This document shows, one piece after another, positions 1-6,760 of a DNA stretch of 6,760 bases (position 1 is the first letter of the stretch; the number at the start of each line of letters is the position of its first letter). The notes under the pieces were generated by a model that worked only from the letters and a program-made list of their open reading frames with translations, had not been told where the DNA came from and made no database searches. Source of the DNA: Acidobacteriota bacterium (lineage in GTDB: Bacteria > Acidobacteriota > Holophagae > Thermotomaculales > Thermotomaculaceae); contig JAMOUY010000310.1 in NCBI GenBank assembly GCA_027067895.1, positions 1 to 6,760 on the forward strand, written 5' to 3'. Position numbers and translations under genes: made by a program.

Positions 1-1455
1 TTTATCTTGAAATCCTTGAAAGAGAGCGCCGAAGATTATATTGGAGAAGAGATAACCGAGGCGATAATTACCGTTCCCGCATACTTTAACGATGCGCAGA
101 GGCAGGCGACCAAGGATGCCGGAAGAATTGCCGGGCTTGAAGTTTTGAGGATTATAAACGAACCTACTGCGGCGGCTTTGTCTTACAGGGACAATAATTT
201 AAAAGGCAAAGTGGCGGTTTACGATTTGGGCGGAGGAACGTTTGATATTTCAATACTTGACGTTTCCGAAGACGTTTACGAGGTTTTGTCAACAAGCGGA
301 AACACATTTTTAGGCGGGGACGATTTTGACAAAAGAATAATGGATTGGATTATAGATACTTTCAAAAAAACAAACGGGATAGATTTAAGCGAAGACAAGA
401 TGGCGTTGCAGAGGCTGAAAGAGGCGGCGGAAAAGGCTAAATGTGAATTGTCGGTTAGCAATGAAGTTGAAATAAACCTTCCTTTTATTGCCGCAGACGA
501 TACCGGCCCGAAGCATTTTGTTCATACATTGACAAGGGAACAATTTAACGAAATGGTTAAAGACCTTGTTGAAAAAACGCTTGAACCTTGCGAAGAAGCG
601 CTTAAATTGGCAAACCTTAAAAAAGAAGACATTGACCATATAATATTGGTTGGGGGCCAGACGAGAACGCCTTTGATTATTGAAACGGTTAAAGAGTTTT
701 TCGGAAAAGAGCCGAGAAGGGACAACAATCCCGACGAGGTTGTTTCAATCGGTGCCGCTTTGCAGGGAAGCATTATATCCGGCGATGTTAAAGATATTGT
801 TTTGCTTGACATTACCCCGCTTTCTCTCGGTGTTGAAACAAAGGGCGGTTTGTTTGTGAAGTTGATTGAAAGGGGAAGCACCATTCCCACAAAGGCAAGT
901 CAAGTTTTCACAACCGTTACCCATAATCAGTCCAAAGTGGCTATTCATGTTTTGCAGGGGGAAAGCGAGTTGGCAAAAAACAACATATCTCTCGGCTACT
1001 TTGAGCTTGTTGACATTCCTCCGGCGCCTAAGGGGGTACCCAGAATTGAGGTTTCTTTTGAGATTGACGCTAACGGAATAGTAAACGTAAGCGCGGTTGA
1101 CCTTGACAGCGGAAAATCCCAAAGTATGGAAATCAGGCCTTCAAGTGGATTGTCGGAAAAGCAGATTCAGGAAATTATTGAAAAAGCACATAGAAATAAA
1201 GAAGAAGAACAAAAAATCAAACGCCTTATTATGACAAAGAACTCTATTGAAAGTTTGCTTACAAATATTGAAAAATCCTATGCTCAGTTTAAAGAACAGG
1301 TACCGGAACAATTTAAAGAAAAGGTTAGAGAATCAATTTTGCAGGCTAAAAGTGTTTTAAAAACCGATGATATAGAGTTGCTTGACGATATTTTAACCGA
1401 ATTGAAACAAATTTCGGATAAATTCAGTCATTTTCTATTGTACGGCAATCTGTGA
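1..1455 (+). CDS. dnaK: Molecular chaperone DnaK (Hsp70), 5'-truncated by the window edge
   Basis: ATP-driven cytosolic Hsp70 chaperone that binds and releases unfolded segments with DnaJ and GrpE. The frame is open from base 1 and gives 484 residues. Aligning the VPAYFND motif with E. coli DnaK from memory suggests about 117 missing N-terminal residues, so the whole protein would be near 600. In window numbering, the switch proline and arginine (E. coli P143/R151) are P26 and R34. NEPTAAAL is at 53-60, and the phosphate-binding DLGGGTFD at 75-82 holds the catalytic-region Thr80. LVGGQTR and the IGAALQG segment follow. The interdomain linker IVLLD is at 266-270, then TPLSLGVETKGG, the beta-sandwich substrate domain (VLQGE, PPAPKG) and a helical lid. 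The protein stops at the end of the lid (LLYGNL) and lacks the acidic disordered tail with an EEVD/EEVK-like end. Whether it is the housekeeping DnaK or a paralogue is unclear. dnaJ follows after 29 bases, so one operon is likely. Confidence 0.97.
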   Translation, partial: FILKSLKESAEDYIGEEITEAIITVPAYFNDAQRQATKDAGRIAGLEVLRIINEPTAAALSYRDNNLKGKVAVYDLGGGTFDISILDVSEDVYEVLSTSGNTFLGGDDFDKRIMDWIIDTFKKTNGIDLSEDKMALQRLKEAAEKAKCELSVSNEVEINLPFIAADDTGPKHFVHTLTREQFNEMVKDLVEKTLEPCEEALKLANLKKEDIDHIILVGGQTRTPLIIETVKEFFGKEPRRDNNPDEVVSIGAALQGSIISGDVKDIVLLDITPLSLGVETKGGLFVKLIERGSTIPTKASQVFTTVTHNQSKVAIHVLQGESELAKNNISLGYFELVDIPPAPKGVPRIEVSFEIDANGIVNVSAVDLDSGKSQSMEIRPSSGLSEKQIQEIIEKAHRNKEEEQKIKRLIMTKNSIESLLTNIEKSYAQFKEQVPEQFKEKVRESILQAKSVLKTDDIELLDDILTELKQISDKFSHFLLYGNL

Positions 1456-1481
1456 TTTTCTAACTCTTTTTAGAGGGAAAA
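1456..1481 (+). promoter_or_regulatory. Hairpin enclosing the dnaJ ribosome binding site (possible RNA thermometer)
   Basis: This stretch lies between the dnaK stop and the dnaJ start. TTTTC at 1456-1460 can pair with GAAAA at 1477-1481 (5 bp), and CTCT at 1464-1467 with AGAG at 1472-1475 (4 bp). The loop is TTTT, and an internal loop has TAA on one side and G1476 on the other. The Shine-Dalgarno AGAGGG (1472-1477) is almost wholly inside the stem. The pairing is read directly. A role in holding back dnaJ translation until warming, or until dnaK-translating ribosomes open it, is inference. The helix is short, AU-rich and marginal, so it could be chance. Confidence 0.35.
1472..1477 (+). promoter_or_regulatory. 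Ribosome binding site of dnaJ
   Basis: AGAGGG sits 7 bases before the ATG at 1485. It supports this start, which also gives the standard DnaJ beginning [10 protein letters not shown]. Confidence 0.85.
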
Positions 1482-1484
1482 GAA

Positions 1485-2573
1485 ATGAAAGACTACTATG
1501 CTATTTTGGGTGTGGAAAGAAATGCGTCTTTTGAGGAAATAAAGAAGGCTTACAGAAAACTTGCGTTGGAATACCATCCAGATAGAAATTCTTCCCCTGA
1601 TGCTGAGGAAAAATTTAAAGAAATTTCCGAGGCTTATGCAGTTTTATCCGACCCGGACAAAAGAAGGCGGTACGATTCCGGCGGATTTGAAGCCTCTGAC
1701 ATTGATTTTGAAGATTTGTTCGGCGGATTCGGAAGTATTTTTGAAATGTTTTTCGGCGGAGGAAGACAGAGGCAGAGAAGGGAAGACAGGTATTCGCCGA
1801 GAAGGGGAAGCGACCTTCAATATACCCTTACCATAACGCTTGAAGAAAGTTTCAAAGGAATTACCAAAGAAATTGACATTGAAAAATATGACAATTGCGA
1901 AAACTGCAAAGGCTCGGGCATGGCGCCTAATTCAAAAATTACAACCTGTCCTTCCTGCCGAGGTAGAGGCTATGTTGTTTATCAGCAGGGTTTTTTTACA
2001 ATGAAAACAGCCTGCAACAGGTGCAACGGGAAGGGAAGCGTTATTACCGAACCTTGTCCTTATTGCGGGGGTAAGGGAAGAGTTGTAAAAAGAAAAACGG
2101 TTAAGGTGAAAATTCCCGCCGGAATTGATACGGGAGACACTTTGAGAATTCCTTCCGAGGGAGAAGCCGGATTGAACGGCGGGGAAAGCGGAGATTTGTA
2201 CGTTGTTATTGATATAAAAGAGGACTCAACTTTTAAAAGACAGGGTAAAGACCTTTTTGTGGAAATACCCATAACCTTTTCCCAAGCGGCTTTGGGAGAT
2301 AAAGTAAAAATAAAGTATTTCGGAGAGGAAGTTGAGTTGAAAATTCCCGCCGGAATTCAATCGGGAGATTTAATTGAGGTAAAAGGCAAAGGATTTCCGG
2401 AAGTCGGTTCGGGGAAAAGAGGCTCTTTGTTTGTCAGGGCTATTGTTAAAACTCCGAAAAAGATTTCTTCCGAAATGAAAAAATTATTTGAAAAATTGTC
2501 CGAGTTGGAAAAGAAAGAACAGTCTTCCCTTTGGAACAAATTGAAAAATGTTTTTGTAAAGAAGAGTGTATGA
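1485..2573 (+). CDS. dnaJ: Co-chaperone DnaJ (type I Hsp40)
   Basis: J-protein of 362 residues (E. coli DnaJ has 376) that delivers unfolded clients to DnaK and stimulates its ATPase in the cytosol. The J domain covers residues 1-68, with the essential HPD at 31-33 (YHPDRN). A short Gly/Phe-rich region at about 69-98 contains a DLFGGF...FFGGG segment. The zinc-binding domain has all four CxxCxGxG repeats, starting at C138, C155, C177 and C191. Two C-terminal substrate-binding beta-domains follow, each with a KIPAGI-x2-GD motif. Their coding DNA shares an exact 20-base repeat at 2107-2126 and 2338-2357. The protein ends in a lysine-rich helical tail instead of the usual short dimerisation end. 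It lies 29 bases after dnaK, and its stop overlaps the start of the NrdD-like gene. All functional motifs are present, so it should be active. Confidence 0.97.
   Translation: MKDYYAILGVERNASFEEIKKAYRKLALEYHPDRNSSPDAEEKFKEISEAYAVLSDPDKRRRYDSGGFEASDIDFEDLFGGFGSIFEMFFGGGRQRQRREDRYSPRRGSDLQYTLTITLEESFKGITKEIDIEKYDNCENCKGSGMAPNSKITTCPSCRGRGYVVYQQGFFTMKTACNRCNGKGSVITEPCPYCGGKGRVVKRKTVKVKIPAGIDTGDTLRIPSEGEAGLNGGESGDLYVVIDIKEDSTFKRQGKDLFVEIPITFSQAALGDKVKIKYFGEEVELKIPAGIQSGDLIEVKGKGFPEVGSGKRGSLFVRAIVKTPKKISSEMKKLFEKLSELEKKEQSSLWNKLKNVFVKKSV
2570..2573 (+). promoter_or_regulatory. ATGA stop/start overlap coupling dnaJ to the NrdD-like gene
   Basis: The ATG at 2570-2572 overlaps the dnaJ TGA at 2571-2573. 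A weak purine-rich stretch (AAGAAGAG, 2559-2566) inside the dnaJ end is the only Shine-Dalgarno candidate. This arrangement usually means termination-reinitiation coupling. It decides the start in favour of ATG over the in-frame TTG at 2531, which would add 13 residues from inside dnaJ with no clear ribosome binding site and before the ATP-cone begins. Confidence 0.8.
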
Positions 2574-4330
2574 GCGGTTTTGATTTTGAAGACAAAACTA
2601 TTTTTGTGAGAAACAGAGAGCAGGATATTTCCCCGTGGGATAGAACAAAAATAGTTGCCATTTTGATGGACGAAAGCGGAATCCCCTTTAAAATTGCCGA
2701 AGAGATTGCCGATGAAGTTCAAAAAACCGTTTTTTCACTTGATATAAAAACTGTTTCCTCTTCTTTGCTGAGGGAACTTGTAAATGCCAAACTTATTGAG
2801 AAAGGCTATTCCAAAATTTTAAATAAAACAAGAAGGCTCGGTCTTTCCACTTCCGATGTCAAAGATATAATTTTTTCTCCCGTTCCTTATTTTAACTATT
2901 CCCCGTCGTCGCCTGATTTGTCAAGTGCATACATATCCGGAACGGTAAAGAGGCAGTATGCGGCTTTTAACGTTTTTCCGGAAAAACTTGTCAATCTTCA
3001 TTATCAGGGAAGGTTGCACATAAACGGGATTGACGGAGTTGACAGAATTTATGATGTTGTTGTTGACTGCGGAAAACTTTTAAATTTTTCTTATTCTTCC
3101 GATAATTTTTTTGTAAAAAAACCGAAAACTTGCGGTGATTTTTTTTCCAATCTTTTAAAAGTAATATTGTTTTTGAATAGATTTGTTAACAATGATATTG
3201 TTGTCACGGGAATAGAAAAGGCATTTATGTATTTTGACTGTTGTAGCGAAAAAGAAAGAATTTTTACGGATTTTTTGAAAAAAATAGATTCGGTCTTTAT
3301 TTCGGAAAAGCCTGTTAGAATTTTTTTAAAAGACAATACTCTTGTTAAGTCTGCAAAGTCGTACTATTCTGATAATTTTTCAATAAAATCGGAAATTGTA
3401 GCAACTCCTAAAAGTTATTTGCCTTCAATGAATATAGGAGTTTTATCTCGTATTGTGGAAGATAATTTTTTTGTTGTTGAAAACATTACCTTGAATCTTC
3501 CCGGTATTGCGCTTGATTCAAAGGTAAATGGGAAGGATTTTTTTAAATATTTGAAAAAAATAACGGAAAATGTTTTTTCTCTCTTTGCTAAAAAAGGAAT
3601 TTTTGTTGAAAAAATGCTTTCAAAAAAAGGGACGGGGGTATATGATTTTTTAAAATCCCTTAACTTTAATCCTTTAAGTGCCCACTATGTGGTTTCTGTT
3701 TGCGGATTGCAGGAGTGCGTTTCTCTTTTGCGGGAGAAAGCAAAGTTTTCTTCCGATGATATTGATTTTGCTTTTGACATACTTTCTTTTTTAAAAGACA
3801 TAATTGAGAATTTGAGTAGAGAATACAGGATAAATTCCGTATTGGGAGATTCCGACCAAAGTGATTCTTCATACAGGTTCGCAAGGCTTGATTTGAAATT
3901 TGAGCCTTATTACATGGGCAAGGTTGTTAAAGGAGATATTTCAAGCGGAGGAGTTTATTATTCTCACAACAGCAGTTTTTTAAATAATCATTTTATTGGC
4001 CTTGGAGAGGGGATTGATATTGAAAACAGGCTTAATTCAATATACTCCATTCCCTTTAAAACAGTAGTCAGAATAATTGATTTGGATAACATTCGTACGG
4101 ATTTTGTGGATGATTTTAGCGGTTATTTGATGTTGACACGGGATTTTTCGGTTTGCTATCATTGTAATGTTATGAAAGGCGGGTTGTATAAGACTTGTCC
4201 CGAATGTTTAAGCGGAAATATTGCGAATTATTTCTACCTCTATTCCAATTATTCTCCGCTTTCAAAACTCAACAGAGGCCTAACGGTGATGATGAAAAAT
4301 ATTGAGTATTATGAGGATTTTACTATCTAA
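2570..4330 (+). CDS. ATP-cone NrdD-like protein lacking radical residues (probable pseudoenzyme)
   Basis: Protein of 586 residues related to class III (anaerobic) ribonucleoside-triphosphate reductase. Residues 11-80 form an ATP-cone ([26 protein letters not shown]), a domain that binds ATP or dATP allosterically. NrdD-family signatures follow: [11 protein letters not shown] (121-131), LHYQGRLHI (143-151, where NrdD reads H-x2-GDIHIHDL), DCGKLL (166-171), [12 protein letters not shown] (306-317), SSYRFARLD (433-441), YYSHNSS (463-469), a zinc site C529-x2-C532...C543-x2-C546, and SPLSKLNRG (562-570). The glycyl-radical position, four residues before the SP proline (P563), is Ser559. The nearby conserved Arg is Tyr556. 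The loop before ITLNLPG, which in NrdD carries the thiyl cysteine (MGCR), has no Cys: none occurs between C225 and C378. The fold therefore looks kept and catalysis lost. It is AT-richer than its neighbours and shorter than cone-bearing NrdDs (about 650-710). No NrdG activase is in view. Family assignment is firm; loss of catalysis rests on hand alignment; a sensing role is inference. Confidence 0.82.
   Translation: MSGFDFEDKTIFVRNREQDISPWDRTKIVAILMDESGIPFKIAEEIADEVQKTVFSLDIKTVSSSLLRELVNAKLIEKGYSKILNKTRRLGLSTSDVKDIIFSPVPYFNYSPSSPDLSSAYISGTVKRQYAAFNVFPEKLVNLHYQGRLHINGIDGVDRIYDVVVDCGKLLNFSYSSDNFFVKKPKTCGDFFSNLLKVILFLNRFVNNDIVVTGIEKAFMYFDCCSEKERIFTDFLKKIDSVFISEKPVRIFLKDNTLVKSAKSYYSDNFSIKSEIVATPKSYLPSMNIGVLSRIVEDNFFVVENITLNLPGIALDSKVNGKDFFKYLKKITENVFSLFAKKGIFVEKMLSKKGTGVYDFLKSLNFNPLSAHYVVSVCGLQECVSLLREKAKFSSDDIDFAFDILSFLKDIIENLSREYRINSVLGDSDQSDSSYRFARLDLKFEPYYMGKVVKGDISSGGVYYSHNSSFLNNHFIGLGEGIDIENRLNSIYSIPFKTVVRIIDLDNIRTDFVDDFSGYLMLTRDFSVCYHCNVMKGGLYKTCPECLSGNIANYFYLYSNYSPLSKLNRGLTVMMKNIEYYEDFTI
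4133..4162 (+). promoter_or_regulatory. Candidate sigma-70 promoter for the receptor gene
   Basis: TTGACA at 4133-4138 matches the -35 consensus exactly. TATCAT at 4157-4162 matches the -10 at five of six positions, with an 18-base spacer and an extended -10 TG at 4154-4155. It lies inside the NrdD-like gene, about 190 bases before the receptor ATG, and predicts a 5' leader of roughly 180 bases. The match is good, but AT-rich coding DNA yields such matches by chance and the promoter consensus of this organism is unknown. Confidence 0.35.
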
Positions 4331-4338
4331 AAACTTTT

Positions 4339-4345
4339 AGGAGGT
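4339..4345 (+). promoter_or_regulatory. Strong ribosome binding site of the TonB-dependent receptor
   Basis: AGGAGGT is fully complementary to the anti-Shine-Dalgarno core and lies 6 bases before the ATG at 4352. It is the strongest ribosome binding site in the window and suggests the receptor is made at a higher level than the gene before it. Confidence 0.9.
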
Positions 4346-4351
4346 CACGGT

Positions 4352-6760
4352 ATGAAGTCTTTTAAGACACTGTTTGCCTTGATGCTTATTGTCCTGAGCA
4401 GCATGGGTGTTTTTGCTCAGGTAAACACCAAGGCAACTGTTATGGGTAAAGTGGTTGACGAAACGGGTGCTCCATTGCCCGGCGTTGCGATTGTTTTTAC
4501 TAATGTGGAAACAGGCTACAAAAGAAGTGTTGTTACTGATGAAAACGGAAGGTTTCAGGCTCCCTATATGCCTCTCGGCAAATACAACGTTGAGGCGTCT
4601 TTGTCAGGATTTTCCAAGTACACTGCTAAAAACCTTGTTTTAAGTTTGGGAGATGTAGTTACTCTCAACATAACCTTAAAGCCTGAAAACTTGGAAGAAA
4701 CCATTACTGTTACAGCCGAAGCACCTTTGATTGAGGTTAACAAGGTTGACGTTGAATCAAAGATAAGCGACCAGTATATTGAAAGCCTTCCGGTAAACGG
4801 AAGAGACTTTAAAGACTTTGTTCTTTTGACCCCCGGCGTTGTTGAAGCGGCAGGAAACAGGGTTGCCGGTGAAGGTGCAAGGGGAATTATGAACAATTTG
4901 CAGATTGACGGTGCAGGTTTTAACTCAACCTTTTTCGGCGAACAGAGAGGTTCTACAAGAATTCCTTTTACATTTTCACAGGAAACCATTAAAGAATTCA
5001 ATGTTATTCAAAACGGTTACTCCGCTCAGTACGGGGATGCTTCCGGTTTGATAATTAATGCCGTTACAAAGTCCGGTTCAAACGAATACAAAGGTTCTGC
5101 TTGGTGGTACAAAAGGAAAAATGAATGGATGAGTGCTTATGCTCCCAATGATTATATTAAGGACCTTGAAAAGAGACAGATTCCTGAATTTGACCTTGAC
5201 CAGTTTGGTTTTACATTTTCAGGGCCTATTATTAAAGACAAACTCTTTTTCTTCTTTTCATACGATGGACAGAGAAAAGATTTGTATTCTTACAGAGAGT
5301 TTAGAGATGCCCCCGGAATAGATGAATTCAGAAGAATGTTTCCCGAAATTGTTAAGGCTAATGAAGGCTGGTGGCCGGGAACAGAAGATAACGACGTTTA
5401 TTTTCTTAAACTTGACTGGAACATTAACGAAGACCATCATTTAACTTTCCGTATAAACTATCAGGATTTTGAAGCAGTTAACGGAACAAACAAGTATAGA
5501 ACAAGCGGTATTACAAACAACGGTCTTGAAAAAGACAAATCGCTTTCTATTGTTACTGAGTTGACATCTGTTATTAACGAAAATATGTACAATGATTTAA
5601 GGGTTCAGTATGCAAGGGAAGAAAGGCCGAGATACGCTAATACAACCGATATGATGGAAGTTGTAATAGGTTACTATGATGCTGTTTTCGGACAGAACAA
5701 CTTCCTTCCTAACGGTCTTGACGAAGATACCCTTGAAATCATGGATGATTTTACATGGATGCTTGGTGACCACACTGTAAAAATCGGTTTCAGGTATGCA
5801 AACTACAAATACGATGATTACTTTTTCAGATACCAAGGCGGAAGAATTTCTTTCTATGGTAATTACTATGATTTTATTGCATGGGCGGACGGCGACCCGA
5901 ATACTAATCCGAGAAAATTCTATAAGTATACTCAGGCATTTTCCAATATTGACGGAAGAGCTGAATATGAATCAGATGAATTTGCTCTTTATATTGAAGA
6001 CGAATGGCAGGTTACGGACAAGTTGTTTATGGCGGCAGGTTTGAGATGGGAATCTCAGTACTATGACGATATGATTAATCCCAACCCCGCTTTGACAAAT
6101 GTTGACCTTCCCGCTTACACAGGTTACACCGAAGGCGGATACAATTTACAGCAGATTCCCGATGATTCGGACAATATTGCTCCAAGGTTTGCTTTAACCT
6201 ACGATATTAAAGGGGACGGAAGCCAGTTAATCAGATTCGGTGCAGGATACTTCTATTCAAGAACTCCCTCTTTGCTTGTTGCTAATGCTATGCTTACCAA
6301 CGGAGTTAACGTTATCAGAATGGATTTTTATCCGGGCGACCCACTTTTTCCGCATGATTTAAGCGATAGAATTAATCCGAATGAAATTACTCCCGAAAAT
6401 CAGAAAGCACCGACGGTTTTCGTTTTCGCTCCCGATTATGAGAATCCTTACACATTCAAAACATCTCTTTCTTATGAAGCGAAATTGAATGAAAACTGGA
6501 AATTCGGAATTGACCTCAAATATACAAGAGGTTATCATTTTGAAAGAAAACTTGACGCAAACCTTGGTATTAAAGACAGAGACCACGATGGTGTGCAGGA
6601 TACCGATGATTGCGGAAGATTGCTCTGGGATTCCAGACATAGACCTAACAGGGATTTTAGGCAGATTATTATGTTTAAATCCGATGCTGAATCAAAAGCG
6701 TCTTCTGTTACTTTCAGAATTGAGAAAAGGTATGCGGACAGATGGTCGATGTTTGCTTCT
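4352..6760 (+). CDS. Oar-like TonB-dependent outer-membrane receptor, 3'-truncated by the window edge
   Basis: The frame is open for 803 codons to the last base, so the C-terminal part of the barrel is missing. TonB-dependent receptors take up large or scarce substrates across the outer membrane using energy from TonB-ExbB-ExbD. Residues 1-22 are a Sec signal peptide (Lys at 2 and 5, hydrophobic core, likely cleavage after VFA-22). Residues 28-110 are a carboxypeptidase-regulatory-like Ig-type domain (GKVVDETGAPLPGV, TDENGRF, LGKYNVEASLSGF). EETITVTAEAP at 115-125 resembles a TonB box. The plug (about 125-242) has SLPVNGRDF (145-153), TPGV (160-163), IDGAG, YSAQYGDASG and NAVTKSGSN. The barrel starts with aromatic strands such as SGPIIKDKLFFFFSYDG (290-306). 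This order matches the Oar/acidobacterial receptor group, not SusC. A DxDxDGxxDxxD calcium-binding-type motif lies at 742-753. Cys754 is the only cysteine seen. The substrate is unknown, and the window shows no SusD-like partner. Confidence 0.92.
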   Translation, partial: MKSFKTLFALMLIVLSSMGVFAQVNTKATVMGKVVDETGAPLPGVAIVFTNVETGYKRSVVTDENGRFQAPYMPLGKYNVEASLSGFSKYTAKNLVLSLGDVVTLNITLKPENLEETITVTAEAPLIEVNKVDVESKISDQYIESLPVNGRDFKDFVLLTPGVVEAAGNRVAGEGARGIMNNLQIDGAGFNSTFFGEQRGSTRIPFTFSQETIKEFNVIQNGYSAQYGDASGLIINAVTKSGSNEYKGSAWWYKRKNEWMSAYAPNDYIKDLEKRQIPEFDLDQFGFTFSGPIIKDKLFFFFSYDGQRKDLYSYREFRDAPGIDEFRRMFPEIVKANEGWWPGTEDNDVYFLKLDWNINEDHHLTFRINYQDFEAVNGTNKYRTSGITNNGLEKDKSLSIVTELTSVINENMYNDLRVQYAREERPRYANTTDMMEVVIGYYDAVFGQNNFLPNGLDEDTLEIMDDFTWMLGDHTVKIGFRYANYKYDDYFFRYQGGRISFYGNYYDFIAWADGDPNTNPRKFYKYTQAFSNIDGRAEYESDEFALYIEDEWQVTDKLFMAAGLRWESQYYDDMINPNPALTNVDLPAYTGYTEGGYNLQQIPDDSDNIAPRFALTYDIKGDGSQLIRFGAGYFYSRTPSLLVANAMLTNGVNVIRMDFYPGDPLFPHDLSDRINPNEITPENQKAPTVFVFAPDYENPYTFKTSLSYEAKLNENWKFGIDLKYTRGYHFERKLDANLGIKDRDHDGVQDTDDCGRLLWDSRHRPNRDFRQIIMFKSDAESKASSVTFRIEKRYADRWSMFAS

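Noticed and set aside
276..1122. Minus-strand open frames across dnaK, and a + strand frame at 866-1081
   Set aside because: They are shadows of the strongly conserved dnaK frame, with no recognisable domains or ribosome binding sites.
2107..2357. Exact 20-base direct repeat (2107-2126 and 2338-2357)
   Set aside because: Both copies encode the KIPAGI motif that recurs in the two homologous C-terminal domains of every DnaJ. It is not a mobile or regulatory repeat.
2531..2569. In-frame TTG start that would lengthen the NrdD-like protein by 13 residues
   Set aside because: It lies within dnaJ, has no good ribosome binding site, and adds sequence before the ATP-cone begins. The overlapping ATG at 2570 is a standard coupled start.
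3701..3718. C378 and C383 (SVCGLQEC) as a replacement thiyl cysteine
   Set aside because: They fall after the NLPG motif, in the segment matching the GLNE region of NrdD. The catalytic Cys comes before NLP.
2060..3884. Minus-strand open frames across dnaJ and the NrdD-like gene
   Set aside because: They lie opposite genes with clear family motifs. Their proteins are low-complexity, rich in Phe, Ser or Lys, and match no family.
4331..4351. Possible terminator between the NrdD-like gene and the receptor gene
   Set aside because: The 21-base gap has no stem followed by a T-run and is mostly taken up by the ribosome binding site.
4455..6640. Short frames on both strands within the receptor gene
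   Set aside because: The receptor frame is continuous for 803 codons with signal peptide, plug and barrel features, so the short frames are shadows.

Overview
The window holds four genes, all on the + strand and packed head to tail: the 3' part of dnaK (its first ~117 codons lie upstream), a complete dnaJ, a complete gene for a divergent anaerobic ribonucleotide reductase (NrdD)-like protein with an N-terminal ATP-cone, and the 5' part (803 codons) of a large Oar-like TonB-dependent outer-membrane receptor that runs off the right edge. I see no tRNA, rRNA, insertion sequence, CRISPR array or integration site, and no gene-free stretch longer than 29 bases.

Organism. The receptor, with its Sec signal peptide, carboxypeptidase-regulatory-like domain, plug and start of a beta-barrel, implies a bacterium with an outer membrane. 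Receptors of this architecture are especially numerous in Acidobacteriota and also occur in Myxococcota and candidate phyla such as Aminicenantes. The DNA is fairly AT-rich and Shine-Dalgarno sites are clear. The phylum is an inference and cannot be fixed from this window.

Layout. dnaK ends at 1455. A 29-base gap holds the dnaJ ribosome binding site, which is enclosed in a short imperfect hairpin (1456-1481) that could act as a translational or thermal switch. dnaJ (1485-2573) is a full type I J-protein with all four zinc motifs. Its stop codon overlaps the ATG of the NrdD-like gene (ATGA, 2570-2573), so the two are probably translationally coupled. The NrdD-like gene (2570-4330) is followed after 21 bases by the receptor gene at 4352, which has a near-perfect ribosome binding site and may have its own promoter inside the preceding gene (4133-4162).

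Main point of interest. The NrdD-like protein keeps the ATP-cone, many NrdD fold signatures and the C-terminal CxxC...CxxC zinc site. It appears to have lost both residues that make NrdD a radical enzyme: the glycyl-radical glycine (Ser559 stands there) and the thiyl-radical cysteine (no Cys between residues 225 and 378). It looks like a pseudoenzyme that may have kept nucleotide sensing, and it is co-transcribed, probably co-translated, with a DnaK-DnaJ pair. A nucleotide-responsive partner, client or regulator of the chaperone pair is a reasonable hypothesis. Nothing in the window proves it.
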